Shown in pieces: positions 55,304 through 63,767 of a DNA stretch of 64,000 nt. A model generated the notes under the pieces. That model saw only the letters and a list, made by a program, of their open reading frames with translations. It was not told the DNA's origin and did no database searches. Each line of letters begins with the position of its first letter. Positions within the stretch are counted from its first letter, which is position 1. This DNA comes from Lysobacterales bacterium (GTDB lineage: Bacteria; Pseudomonadota; Gammaproteobacteria; Xanthomonadales; SZUA-36), in the NCBI GenBank assembly GCA_021648045.1, contig JAKITM010000002.1, positions 1 through 64,000 of the forward strand, in the 5' to 3' direction. The translations under genes were made by a program, and so were the position numbers.

Positions 55304-56704
55304 TTATATCACCTTGGAAAACCGGGCTTTGTTGCCGGCTTGTTTTAAGTATTGATCAAAGATCATAGCGATAGAACGCAACAGCGCTCGCCCTTGCGGG
55401 GTAACTTCAAGGTGGTCCTCAGTCAGTACAATAAGCCCGTCGGCGGCCTGTATTTCAAGCAATTCCAGCTCCACCGAAAAATACTTGCGAAAATTAATAT
55501 GGAATTTGTTTGAAAGCGCGTTGAAATCCACCCTATCCTGACACATAATCTGCTGAATTATAGTGCGTCGCAGGCGATCTTCGTCGTTCATTACCAAGCC
55601 CCGGGCAATGGGCAGTTGGTCAATTTCCAGCCCGGCCTGGTAGTCATCGATGATTTTCTGGTTTTGCGAGTAACAATCCCCAACCTGCCCGATTGAGCTT
55701 ACCCCCAGGCCGATGAGATCACAGCGCGCCATGGTGGAATAACCCTGAAAATTGCGCTGCAGAGTCCCCTCATCCTGCGCCACGCAAAGCTCATCGCTTT
55801 CAAGTGCAAAATGATCCATGCCGATATAGCGATAACCGGCGGCGGCGAGACGCTGAATGGTTGCAGCAAACATCTTCAGCTTGATTTCTGTACTCGGCAG
55901 GTCTTCGGTTTTGATCAGCCGCTGGGAGCGGAACAGTTCAGGTAAGTGGGCATAATTATAAATCGACAGCCGGTCTGGACGCATAGCGATAACGATATCG
56001 AGGGTCTGGTTGAAACTGCTAACGGTTTGATGCGGTAAACCGTAAATCAAATCCACGGATATGGATTGAAAGCCCTGCTGGCGCGCACGAACGATCAATG
56101 CTTCGGTTTGTTCAGGGCTTTGTATGCGGTTTACCGCTTTTTGTACAATCGGGTTAAAGTCCTGTATTCCCAGACTCATACGGTTAAACCCAAGCTGCGC
56201 GAGAAGATCGATACGGTTTTCATCCATGCTACGGGGATCTATTTCAATTGACCACTCGTGAGCACCGCTTTGTGGCATATTGAAATGTTCACGCAATTGC
56301 GTCATTAGCCCGGTCAGTTGCGTATCGTTTAGATAAGTCGGCGTGCCGCCGCCAAAGTGCAGCTGTATAACATCACGGTCATGGTCAAATAGTTCTGCCT
56401 GTAACTCGATTTCTCGGTAAAGTGCGCGTAGATATGGGATCGCCTGCTCCGGGTGTTGGCTTACTTTTTTGTTGCAACCACAGTAGTAGCAAAGCTCATG
56501 GCAGAATGGAATATGCACATATAGTGACAACGAACGGGGGATCAGCTCTTCATTGCTGAGCTGAACCTGTTGCCGGTAAGCGGCTGCATTAAAGCTGTCA
56601 GAAAACTGAACTGCGGTAGGGTAGGAGGTATAACGAGGGCCCTGTTTATCGTATTTCTGAATCAGGCCCGCATCAAAATGAGTTGTTTCAAGCGCTGTGT
56701 TCAT
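55304..56704 (-). CDS. hemN: Oxygen-independent coproporphyrinogen III oxidase
   Basis: 466 residues from the ATG at 56704 (the frame opens earlier with TTG). The radical SAM motif is VHIPFCHELCYYCGC, with the C-x3-C-x2-C triad at 68, 72 and 75 and C77 also conserved in HemN; YTSYPTAVQFSDSF precedes it. It decarboxylates coproporphyrinogen III without O2 in the cytoplasm. A consensus FNR box about 65-79 bases upstream of this ATG and a matching -10 suggest direct activation by the adjacent FNR. Confidence 0.96.
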   Translation of the reverse strand: MNTALETTHFDAGLIQKYDKQGPRYTSYPTAVQFSDSFNAAAYRQQVQLSNEELIPRSLSLYVHIPFCHELCYYCGCNKKVSQHPEQAIPYLRALYREIELQAELFDHDRDVIQLHFGGGTPTYLNDTQLTGLMTQLREHFNMPQSGAHEWSIEIDPRSMDENRIDLLAQLGFNRMSLGIQDFNPIVQKAVNRIQSPEQTEALIVRARQQGFQSISVDLIYGLPHQTVSSFNQTLDIVIAMRPDRLSIYNYAHLPELFRSQRLIKTEDLPSTEIKLKMFAATIQRLAAAGYRYIGMDHFALESDELCVAQDEGTLQRNFQGYSTMARCDLIGLGVSSIGQVGDCYSQNQKIIDDYQAGLEIDQLPIARGLVMNDEDRLRRTIIQQIMCQDRVDFNALSNKFHINFRKYFSVELELLEIQAADGLIVLTEDHLEVTPQGRALLRSIAMIFDQYLKQAGNKARFSKVI

Positions 56705-56740
56705 AGTTCCCAATAATTAGATGAATGACTCAGGCTGAAG

Positions 56741-56782
56741 AATATAGCGCTTAAATGGGTGTTAGCACTTGATAAAGATCAA
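56741..56782 (-). promoter_or_regulatory. FNR-activated hemN promoter
   Basis: TTGATAAAGATCAA at 56769-56782 is a perfect FNR/Anr box. On the minus strand TATATT (56741-56746) is a good -10. The centre of the box is then near -41.5 of the expected start (about 56735), the classic position for class II FNR activation. Confidence 0.8.
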
Positions 56783-56847
56783 TTTAAGTGTAGCTTGATG
56801 AAATACTGACCCAGATCATGTTGCTGGCGTCGTTATATATGTAAAAT

Positions 56848-56951
56848 CATTGTCACTGGAGCAGATGACCAATGCTTTGGTGTTGATTCTCATCTTGAGA
56901 CTCTCCGTTACGGGATATTCAACCGAAGCTGGCAACGGCTTCGGTTTTTTT
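56848..56951 (+). ncRNA. Candidate small regulatory RNA beside hemN
   Basis: A region of about 100 bases starting near 56848 and ending with a strong terminator, read divergently from hemN. Predicted elements by eye: ACCAA/TTGGT and TCTCA/TGAGA small hairpins, then the terminator stem and a seven-T run. A possible promoter is TTGCTG (56821) with TAAAAT (56842), spaced at 15 bases. No ORF with sense is evident, and the overlapping 73-codon frame reads through the terminator hairpin. A Hfq-binding type sRNA is plausible but not shown. Confidence 0.4.
56921..56951 (+). terminator. Strong Rho-independent terminator
   Basis: AACCGAAGC and GCTTCGGTT form a perfect 9-bp stem around an eight-base loop, followed by an uninterrupted T-run (TTTTTTT counting the stem end). 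It does not belong to hemN or queD, which are on the other strand. Confidence 0.85.
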
Positions 56952-57080
56952 GTTATCAGCCCACTCTTCCACGGCTCACCAATCAGCTACTACGCATTCA
57001 TTCCCACTACCTTCTCACCCCGGCACTCAACTACCTCGTCATCACCGCCCCGGTACAAACTGGGCAAATAGGTAAGCTAA

Positions 57081-57437
57081 TTATTCCCCTCGATAAACAC
57101 AGCCGGCATTACAGGTTTCCTGCACAATTACTTTGCTGACATTCGGCAGCACCGGCTGTAGTTTCTGCCAGATCCAGCGAGCGAGATTCTCAGAGGTTGG
57201 ATTTTCCAAGCCTTCAATCTCGTTCAAATAATTATGATCCAGCTGATCATACAATGGCTGAAACGCCTGTTTTAGTTCGGCAAAATCCATCACCCAGCCA
57301 CTTTGTTCACCCACTTCACCGGAAACATGCACCTCAACCCGGAAAGAATGTCCGTGTAGACGGGCGCATTTATGCCCTGCTGGCACATTCGGCAAGTGAT
57401 GGGCTGCTTCTACCTGAAATACTCTGAAAATTTCCAT
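57081..57437 (-). CDS. queD: 6-carboxytetrahydropterin synthase QueD
   Basis: 118 residues from the ATG at 57437 ([20 protein letters not shown]). Zinc ligands are H14-type in AAHHL and HGHSF, with the catalytic Cys in [12 protein letters not shown] and a late Glu/His region in [20 protein letters not shown]. It makes 6-carboxy-tetrahydropterin, the second step of queuosine precursor synthesis. Its start overlaps the hemL stop codon (TAATG), so the two are coupled. Confidence 0.94.
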   Translation of the reverse strand: MEIFRVFQVEAAHHLPNVPAGHKCARLHGHSFRVEVHVSGEVGEQSGWVMDFAELKQAFQPLYDQLDHNYLNEIEGLENPTSENLARWIWQKLQPVLPNVSKVIVQETCNAGCVYRGE

Positions 57438-58714
57438 TACAACTCCCGAAAACAAGCAGCGGCAGCCGCGATGGTTTCATCAATTAACCGATTGCTATGC
57501 GCCTGTGACATAAACCCGGCCTCATAGGCGGATGGCGCAAGATAAACCCCGCGCTCCAGCATACCGTGGAAAAATTGCTTAAAATGCTCGATATTACAAG
57601 CGGTGGCCTGTTCAAAGTTGGTGACTTCATCAAGCTCAGTAAAGAACACGCCAAACATACCGCCAACCTGGGTGGTAGCCAGTGGAATCCCTGCCTCATC
57701 CGCAGCGGCTTTAAGCCCTTTCAGTAAACGGGTGGTTTTGTCTTCAAGCTCGGCATAAAACCCGGGTTGGCTGATGATTTCCAGATTCGCCAAGCCGGCC
57801 GCCATTGCCACGGGGTTGCCAGAAAGCGTGCCCGCCTGATATACCGGGCCGGAGGGGGCAATCATCTGCATATATTTATGTTTGCCACCAAATGCACCAA
57901 CCGGCATGCCGGCGCCAATCACTTTGCCAAAAGTAGAAAGATCGGGGGCGATATTAAAGCGCTCCTGCGCGCCACCCAGAGCTACCCGAAAACCGGTCAT
58001 GACTTCATCAAACACCAGCAGGCTCTCATGGGTATCACAAAGCTCACGCAAAGCTTCTAAAAAACCCGGTTGCGGGGGAATACAATTCATATTACCGGCT
58101 ACCGGCTCCACAAAAATTGCCGCAATGGTGTCGCCTTCAGCTGCCATGAATTCACGAATGGCCGCTTCATCGTTGTATGGCAAGGTCACGGTGAGGTCAG
58201 CTAGGCATTTTGGCACCCCGGGGGAAGTCGGTATGCCCAGGGTTAGCGCACCGGAACCGGCTTTCACCAAAAAACTATCGGCATGGCCGTGGTAGCAGCC
58301 CTCGAATTTGATAAACCGATCGCGCTTGGTAGCAGCCCGCGCCAATCGCAGTGCACTCATGGTGGCTTCAGTACCGGAATTAACCATGCGCACCATATCC
58401 ATCGCCGGAATCAAAGCACAAATCTTTTCAGCCATGCTCACCTCCGCCTCCGCGGGCGCACCAAAACTGAGGCCTTTGGCCGCTGCGATCTGTACCGCTG
58501 CAAGAATATCAGGGTGTGAATGTCCAGCAATCATCGGCCCCCAGGAACCGACATAATCAATATAGGCCTTGCCGCCGACATCATAAAGGTGTGCGCCGTC
58601 AGCACGCTCAAAAAATACTGGGGTACCACCAACGCCATTAAAAGCACGGACCGGGGAGTTAACCCCGCCCGGTATATGGCGCTTGGCGCGGGCAAATAAT
58701 TCGTCACTGTGCAT
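57437..58714 (-). CDS. hemL: Glutamate-1-semialdehyde 2,1-aminomutase
   Basis: A 425-residue PLP enzyme of aminotransferase class [23 protein letters not shown] at the start, [53 protein letters not shown] and [18 protein letters not shown] with the PLP lysine are all typical. It makes 5-aminolevulinate, the first committed heme precursor in the C5 pathway. Confidence 0.97.
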   Translation of the reverse strand: MHSDELFARAKRHIPGGVNSPVRAFNGVGGTPVFFERADGAHLYDVGGKAYIDYVGSWGPMIAGHSHPDILAAVQIAAAKGLSFGAPAEAEVSMAEKICALIPAMDMVRMVNSGTEATMSALRLARAATKRDRFIKFEGCYHGHADSFLVKAGSGALTLGIPTSPGVPKCLADLTVTLPYNDEAAIREFMAAEGDTIAAIFVEPVAGNMNCIPPQPGFLEALRELCDTHESLLVFDEVMTGFRVALGGAQERFNIAPDLSTFGKVIGAGMPVGAFGGKHKYMQMIAPSGPVYQAGTLSGNPVAMAAGLANLEIISQPGFYAELEDKTTRLLKGLKAAADEAGIPLATTQVGGMFGVFFTELDEVTNFEQATACNIEHFKQFFHGMLERGVYLAPSAYEAGFMSQAHSNRLIDETIAAAAACFREL

Positions 58715-58861
58715 TTTTCTTAATCCTTAATCGGTATCGATATCAGCGTGTATTTTACCGCTTCCGAGCGGATTCGGGGCAGAAACCTATCAGGGCTTGT
58801 GATTTAGTATTTAGTCCCGATATTAAGTCGCAACGGCAGCATAGATGCCAGCAACAGAATA

Positions 58862-59065
58862 ATGGATATTAAAGTGAGCGAAGAAACCAACAACAACGAA
58901 TATAAAACCTGGGTTTGCATTGTCTGCGGCTGGATTTACAATGAAGAAAAAGGCGACCCCGATGAAGGCCTAGCCCCCGGCACTCGATGGCAAGATGTCC
59001 CCGTATGGTGGGTATGCCCCGAATGTGGTGTAGGCAAAGAAGACTTCGAGATGGAAGAGCTCTAA
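58862..59065 (+). CDS. Rubredoxin
   Basis: A 67-residue protein with the two iron-binding knuckles VCIVCGWIYNEEKGD and WWVCPECGVGKEDFE. One Fe(SCys)4 centre carries single electrons. The family is common next to ubiA in pseudomonads. Ribosome site is weak (AACAGAAT). Partner unknown. Confidence 0.94.
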   Translation: MDIKVSEETNNNEYKTWVCIVCGWIYNEEKGDPDEGLAPGTRWQDVPVWWVCPECGVGKEDFEMEEL

Positions 59066-59124
59066 TCACCGGTAGTAAAAGCTCGGTAAGCCGTAGCGGT
59101 GACAAGGGCTCATAGTTTCGCTGC

Positions 59125-59142
59125 GTGGGCATAAATGCCCAC
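59125..59142. repeat. GTGGGCAT palindromic repeat, copy 3
   Basis: GTGGGCATAAATGCCCAC, identical to copy 1 of 44.1 kb, between convergent rubredoxin and ubiA. The flank CCCTACC suggests a larger, partly conserved unit. Confidence 0.75.
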
Positions 59143-59143
59143 C

Positions 59144-60043
59144 CTACCTGGCGTGCATAAGGTAACTACCCACAATCCCCGCGAAAACCACCAATCCAAC
59201 ATAATTATTATTCAAAAACGCCCAAAAATAACCGGCAGCTTTGCGACTACGACAGCGAGTCAACTGCCTGAGCATTAACAACCCCGCAATAACCAGCCCA
59301 CTGTAATAAAGCACTCCTGCACCAATAAGAATCCCCACCTGCACCAAAACCCCCAAAAAAACCACCACCAACACGCTCAAAATCAATAAATCAAAGCGCC
59401 CGAACAAAATCGCCGTGGATTTAACCCCAATTTTCAAATCATCCTCCCGGTCCACCATCGCATATAGCGTATCGTAATACACCGTCCACACAAGGTTTGC
59501 CGCTAGCAGCCACCAGGCAACAGCCGGAATTTGGTTTTGTTCGGCAGCAAAGGCCATAATTATGCCCCAGGAGAAGGCAAGGCCCAAAACAAACTGCGGT
59601 AAGTGGGTAAAGCGTTTAAAAAAGGGATAGCTAGCGGCCAGCGCCAGGGCGACAAATGCCAGTTTAATCGTCAATGCATTGGTCAACAGCACCAGCCCGA
59701 AAGCTAGCAACATAAGCACAACAAACCCAAACAATGCATGCCGTGGCCTAATTTTACCAGTCGCCAATGGTCGCCCGCTAGTGCGTTCAACATGACCATC
59801 AAAATCTCGATCGGCATAATCATTAATAATACAGCCGCCGGCACGGGTAAGCGTTACCCCTAAGGCAAAAATTATCAGGTTTTTCAGGTTCGGTTCGCCA
59901 TCCCCAGCAATCCACAAGGCCCACAGGGTAGGCCAGAGCAACAATAAAATACCGATAGGTTTATCAAAGCGCATCAGTCGCCACCAGCTGGATAATATGC
60001 TGCGTGGATCAGATTTATGGTTGAGGTTTGTTCGCATTTCCAT
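59144..60043 (-). CDS. ubiA: 4-hydroxybenzoate polyprenyltransferase UbiA
   Basis: A 299-residue membrane prenyltransferase with about eight helices. The first Asp-rich motif is INDYADRDFDGHVERT, and the second is YAMVDREDDLKIGVKS. RFDKPIGILLLLWPTLWALW is the N-terminal signature. It attaches the polyprenyl tail to 4-hydroxybenzoate in ubiquinone synthesis. Start is either the ATG at 60043 or a later one in MRTNLNHKS. UbiC is not adjacent. Confidence 0.95.
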   Translation of the reverse strand: MEMRTNLNHKSDPRSILSSWWRLMRFDKPIGILLLLWPTLWALWIAGDGEPNLKNLIIFALGVTLTRAGGCIINDYADRDFDGHVERTSGRPLATGKIRPRHALFGFVVLMLLAFGLVLLTNALTIKLAFVALALAASYPFFKRFTHLPQFVLGLAFSWGIIMAFAAEQNQIPAVAWWLLAANLVWTVYYDTLYAMVDREDDLKIGVKSTAILFGRFDLLILSVLVVVFLGVLVQVGILIGAGVLYYSGLVIAGLLMLRQLTRCRSRKAAGYFWAFLNNNYVGLVVFAGIVGSYLMHAR

Positions 60044-60142
60044 ATTTTGACCGGATCGTAATGGAATGCAAGTAGTATCCTACTCTTTAGCCATTTACAA
60101 TGATATTTTATATCTGAGTGAAAAAGTTCACAGGAACTTATC

Positions 60143-60454
60143 TTGGCAAAGCCCCTCATAACAATCGCAGTGCCCTCTTTCAATCAGGGCCAGTACCCCC
60201 TCAATGCAGCACTGGAATCAAAACCTGCCGGTGAGGTATGTGCTCTGGATGGCGGCTCAACAGATGGTTCATTAGACACCATTAAGGAGTGGGAGATAAA
60301 ATTAGTCGGCGGGCGAAGTCATCCTGATGATAGGCAGTCCGCCGCTATTAATTAAGGCATTGCACAAGCAGCACTCTATGTTTGCTGGTTAAATTCTGAT
60401 GACCTTTATTATCCTGATGGTTTATCCAATCTGCTTCAGTCGCTGGAACGGTAA
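60143..60454 (+). pseudogene. Family 2 glycosyltransferase, truncated by nonsense mutation
   Basis: Starts TTG with LAKPLITIAVPSFNQGQYP. LDGGSTDGSLDTIKEWE is the GT2 nucleotide-sugar binding pattern. The frame meets TAA at about 60353 where relatives have GAA (SAAIN-E-GIA), then continues in the same frame through CWLNSDDLYYPDGL, which contains the SDD catalytic-type motif, to a second stop at 60452. The C-terminal half of a normal GT2 enzyme is missing, so the gene is dead. Confidence 0.8.
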
Positions 60455-60520
60455 TCCCCCCATTATTAACCTACTGCAAAATTGGTAACTATTAGATCAA
60501 GTCTGAACTACTACAAGTAA

Positions 60521-61468
60521 TTAAATAACTTTCTCAATAATTTTGTTCCACCAATAATCAAGAGACAGCCTCTCCAGTGTTTGACTTCTCAATTCTGGGT
60601 CCTCATAGTACGGCGAAAGCTCATATATCCACTGCAACAATTTGTCTTTTGATAAACAATCTTTATTCCATTCATCTACAAATGCAACGGGAAGGCTTGA
60701 ATAAGCATCATCGAGAGTTGAGGATTTGATGATAGGTATTGAGCCGTTTATAATGCATAGCCATGCTTTAGGCGAGGGGTCTAAGCCGCCACCTTGAACA
60801 CATAGTGTGAATGGATGTTTACGAACCAGATGTCGAAAGTCCATTTCAGAAACCTCATCTGTTAAGATGGTCGAAGTCTTAGGGAGTTGGTTGCTACATA
60901 GTTTTGTGACCTTTCGCCTCACCTCCCATTGCGCGCCACCTCTGATGCGATGTGCGCACAGCATTTTTAATGATCTGTCTCTGATTAAAGTTTCCGGTGT
61001 TTGTGTTATGACCGTCGATAAATATCCTTTTGTGCACACATAACCAACTGGCAATGTAGACATTTTTGCTCTGTTCTCATCTTTGTTCTCTACAAACCAG
61101 TGAATGACTCGATCATCATTTAGAATTTTAGTAATTAATGATTTTTCTGCGGAGTTAAAGGCCCGCCATCTTTTATCTGTCTGATTAGGGATAGTTATGT
61201 CTTCGGAGCCGGTTATAAGTACAAATTTACCATGTATTTTGGGTAGTATTTCTTCGTAAAAGTAAGGAATAGCATGAAAAACTGACCTTAGTGAAAGAAA
61301 AACCGTGCGTGGCTGACATGAGATGTTGCCTCGAAGGGAAATGGTTTTCTGGTTACGGGCGGTCATGACAGCCCAATCACAACGAGCAGCAATTCCTGAC
61401 AAGCGATAAGCTGATGCGCCATTCTTTTTGGGGAAAAGGCGAGTATTTTGAAGATTTATTATTTGCAT
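60521..61468 (-). CDS. Exostosin-like (GT47-type) glycosyltransferase candidate
   Basis: A 315-residue protein. The C-terminal half has VRKHPFTLCVQGGGLDPSPK and AWLCIINGSIPIIKSS, the pattern of exostosin-like GT-B transferases (nucleotide-sugar donor site). MLCAHRIRGGAQWEVRRKVT lies before it. The N-terminal half is not recognised. It would add sugar to a surface polysaccharide or glycan in the cytoplasm. The gene is AT-rich and sits among other glycan-related remnants. Confidence 0.6.
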   Translation of the reverse strand: MQIINLQNTRLFPKKNGASAYRLSGIAARCDWAVMTARNQKTISLRGNISCQPRTVFLSLRSVFHAIPYFYEEILPKIHGKFVLITGSEDITIPNQTDKRWRAFNSAEKSLITKILNDDRVIHWFVENKDENRAKMSTLPVGYVCTKGYLSTVITQTPETLIRDRSLKMLCAHRIRGGAQWEVRRKVTKLCSNQLPKTSTILTDEVSEMDFRHLVRKHPFTLCVQGGGLDPSPKAWLCIINGSIPIIKSSTLDDAYSSLPVAFVDEWNKDCLSKDKLLQWIYELSPYYEDPELRSQTLERLSLDYWWNKIIEKVI

Positions 61469-61760
61469 AAACTTTTGTTTGGTTTATTTATTTCATCACT
61501 CACAACAAGGGTCTTATTGAAGATCTAAGTTTTCTTGCCAAGTTATAACAAAGCAGCGCAACCATACTCACTGACAAAAGAGCACAACACGCTGTTAAAT
61601 TGCACTAAAAGTTGACCCACCCATTTAGATTGTAGTATGGTTTATATTTCTAATATTTGCTAATTTTTATACTAATATTTAGTTAAATTTTTAAATCGAA
61701 AGCTATCGCTCGTAGCCTATAACTCGTAGGTATAACCAATTTTGTTAAGGATCAAAACCT
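61469..61760. other. AT-rich gap with repeat copy
   Basis: Very AT-rich. Near 61590-61620 GTTAAATTGCACTAAAAGTTGACCCACC resembles the terminal sequence of some IS21-like elements, which I could not confirm. The 46-bp direct repeat copy 1 lies at 61702-61747. No gene seen. Confidence 0.35.
61702..61747. repeat. 46-bp direct repeat, copy 1
   Basis: Sequence from GCTATCGCTCGTAG to CCAATTTTGTTA is repeated at 62862-62907 with one difference. On the minus strand it encodes NKIGYTYEL and a stop, the C-terminus of the GT-A-like gene, here in another context (following the sulfotransferase-like stop). Confidence 0.85.
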
Positions 61761-62447
61761 TCATTCTTGGTTTTTCAACTTATCTGAACTTTTCATTGCG
61801 CCATTAGTATCTTTTGAATGAATCCAGTAATCATCTATATTAGCAATCTTGTTAGTTAGTGAGCCATGGATAATAGAGGCTAAACGGTTATTTTCTTCAC
61901 TTAAAGGCTCTATTGTACTGGAGCGTTGCTGTTGCTCTTCAAAGTGGGTGATAAAAGAATCATCAAAGCCTAGATATTTTTTGATTTCATCAGTGTATTC
62001 CCATAGTTTTTCATATTTAATAAATAAAACATCGTGAGTATGTTTATTATTTATCCAGCTGCAGAAAAACTCTTCCAATAAAAATAGATCTTCACCATTC
62101 TTAAGGTAGTCATCGAGTGTCCACGAAATATCCAGACTATTGAAATTACCTTTTAAATGTTTGCAATGCTTCATCGCCCAACGCTCATCTGGAACACCGT
62201 TTCGACTATAATAACTGTGAAGCTTAGTATTTTTTAAACGCCGCCCAAAAAAGGATTTCACTGAATTAATGGGGTCGCCGAATATAAAAATCACTTTTTC
62301 ATATTGATCCAAAAAATCTTTGTCTGGGGTACGCTGGTGTGAGTGGTAGTCCTTAAAATTCTCCCGCCCAAGATGACGGCTTATTTGTCGAACTAAAAAT
62401 TTTGAACCGCACCCACCATAAGATATAACAACAAACGGTTTCTTCAT
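61761..62447 (-). CDS. Sulfotransferase-like protein
   Basis: A 228-residue protein. FVVISYGGCGSKFLVRQISR (4-24) is a PAPS-binding 5' loop of the type found in sulfotransferases, and KVIFIFGDPINSVKSFFGRR resembles the 3' phosphate motif. It lacks a clear signal peptide. It could sulfate a surface glycan. Located among glycan genes and remnants, with low GC. Assignment is by motif resemblance only. Confidence 0.6.
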   Translation of the reverse strand: MKKPFVVISYGGCGSKFLVRQISRHLGRENFKDYHSHQRTPDKDFLDQYEKVIFIFGDPINSVKSFFGRRLKNTKLHSYYSRNGVPDERWAMKHCKHLKGNFNSLDISWTLDDYLKNGEDLFLLEEFFCSWINNKHTHDVLFIKYEKLWEYTDEIKKYLGFDDSFITHFEEQQQRSSTIEPLSEENNRLASIIHGSLTNKIANIDDYWIHSKDTNGAMKSSDKLKNQE

Positions 62448-62460
62448 ATTTCGTCAACTT

Positions 62461-62861
62461 TTAGTATTTTGCTACGCCCATGCCACGATTATATTGAATG
62501 CCATAATCCAGAACCCCTATATTATCATCAATACACTCATAATCCGGTACTATGCAATTATTTTCTTCTAGTACTAAGACTATTTCTAGTGAACCGCCCT
62601 GACGTAACCGCTCACCAAAAGTGGCAATTTTGGCAGTCCGTGGCACATAATAGTCTTCCAAAAACCTTAGCTTTTCCTTTTTGTTTTGGTATACATTGAT
62701 TTGAGTAGTTTGGTTATAGTTGTGAATATTACTTCCTCCAGCGCTTGTGGTTGCAGATTGCCCTAGTTCATTATGTCGGACGGTCGCTCTACTGAAAAAT
62801 GGACATCTATAATTCTCCCCAAGTCGAAATGAATTACTTTATCATCGATGAAGAACAACCC
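62461..62861 (-). pseudogene. Frameshifted remnant of an unrecognised protein
   Basis: The minus strand encodes IDDKVIHFDLG in one frame just after the direct repeat. It shifts at the GGGGAGA run, then ENYRCPFFSRATVRHNELGQ and on through TQINVYQNKKEK, PRTAKIATFGERLRQGGSLE and DYECIDDNIGVLDYGIQY to GMGVAKY and a stop. No start codon fits. The C-terminal part could be read from a TTG at 62661 (66 codons). I do not know the family. The 5' end is cut at the repeat, so it is a broken gene. Confidence 0.5.
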
Positions 62862-62907
62862 GCTATCGCTCGTAGTCTATAACTCGTAGGTATAACCAAT
62901 TTTGTTA
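62862..62907. repeat. 46-bp direct repeat, copy 2
   Basis: Overlaps the last codons and stop of the GT-A-like gene and 15 bases beyond. It differs by one base from copy 1, about 1,160 bases away. Confidence 0.85.
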
Positions 62908-63692
62908 GCATTGCGAATGTTTTGAACCCATAGATCGTTCTTGGGCCCGGCTCTCCAAGATCGGTCTCTACCCATGTGGAAGGTTTCATGTAATTCTCTA
63001 AATACATGAAATTTTTTGGCGTTCTGTTCCAACTCATGTTTCAGCAGTCTCCCCCAAGGAGGAAACCCTATGAACATGTCCTGTATATTGATCTGCGCCA
63101 ATAAGTTTCGATGAAAAACAAAACAGTCATTACCGGGGTGAGTTCGGCCAGGTTGTTGATAAATAAGCTCTAAGTCCTCGGCAGTTAATCGTTTATCGTC
63201 GACTACCTTCGGTATATTGTCCCTTCGAGTTATAATGAAGGCATCGTACCCTGCATTTATGTAGTTGTTAACAGTAATGTAGAAACTTGCCTTCAGGCCG
63301 ATATCAGAGTTTGTGAAAACTAAATACGGTGCAGTGCAATTGTTATAAAGTGAAACAAGTATTTCATTTATAAAGGGTAGTTTTCTGTCTGCAATATCAG
63401 GATATTCCGATAAGGTAGATGCCTTTAGATTAGGCAACCTTTGAAAGTAGTCTGGAACGAATTCATCGTCTTCTGGATAGGTTGCCGCGTATAGCTCTAT
63501 GTTCAAATCAAATTTGGCAGCTTCATTTTTCGCTCTACTCATCGATTCAAAGGTGATGGGTTGCGCGTAATACAAATAAGACGGGTGATCTTGCTGGCAT
63601 TTAAACGGATTAATAACATGAGCAATCCTTGCCGACTCAGCAGGAAGAAAACACTTCCTAAATTTCCGCTTGAGTGGAATTAAAAAGCCCAT
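62877..63692 (-). CDS. GT-A-like glycosyltransferase candidate
   Basis: About 271 residues from the ATG at 63692; the frame opens earlier but the extra N-terminal residues look like upstream sequence. YLVFTNSDIGLKASFYITVN carries a DxD-like element (SDIG), and PGRTHPGNDCFVFHRNLLAQ resembles the acceptor-side segment seen in glycosyltransferases of capsule and O-antigen regions. RFRELH-type and GRDRSWR sequences complete the C-terminus. Function in cell-surface glycan assembly is an inference. The 3' end is duplicated at 61.7 kb. Confidence 0.55.
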   Translation of the reverse strand: MGFLIPLKRKFRKCFLPAESARIAHVINPFKCQQDHPSYLYYAQPITFESMSRAKNEAAKFDLNIELYAATYPEDDEFVPDYFQRLPNLKASTLSEYPDIADRKLPFINEILVSLYNNCTAPYLVFTNSDIGLKASFYITVNNYINAGYDAFIITRRDNIPKVVDDKRLTAEDLELIYQQPGRTHPGNDCFVFHRNLLAQINIQDMFIGFPPWGRLLKHELEQNAKKFHVFRELHETFHMGRDRSWRAGPKNDLWVQNIRNANKIGYTYEL

Positions 63693-63767
63693 TACTGTAA
63701 AAAAATATTCATTTAATTTCTTACCGCTACCCGAGTATGATATAAATTGACAACAAAAGACGCACAA

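Noticed and set aside
55351..55366. TTGATCAAAGATCA inside hemN as an FNR box
   Set aside because: The right half does not match ATCAA at the required spacing, and it lies within coding sequence.
56850..57071. 73-codon plus-strand frame next to hemN
   Set aside because: It crosses a strong terminator hairpin and T-run and shows no domain; the region is better explained as a possible sRNA.
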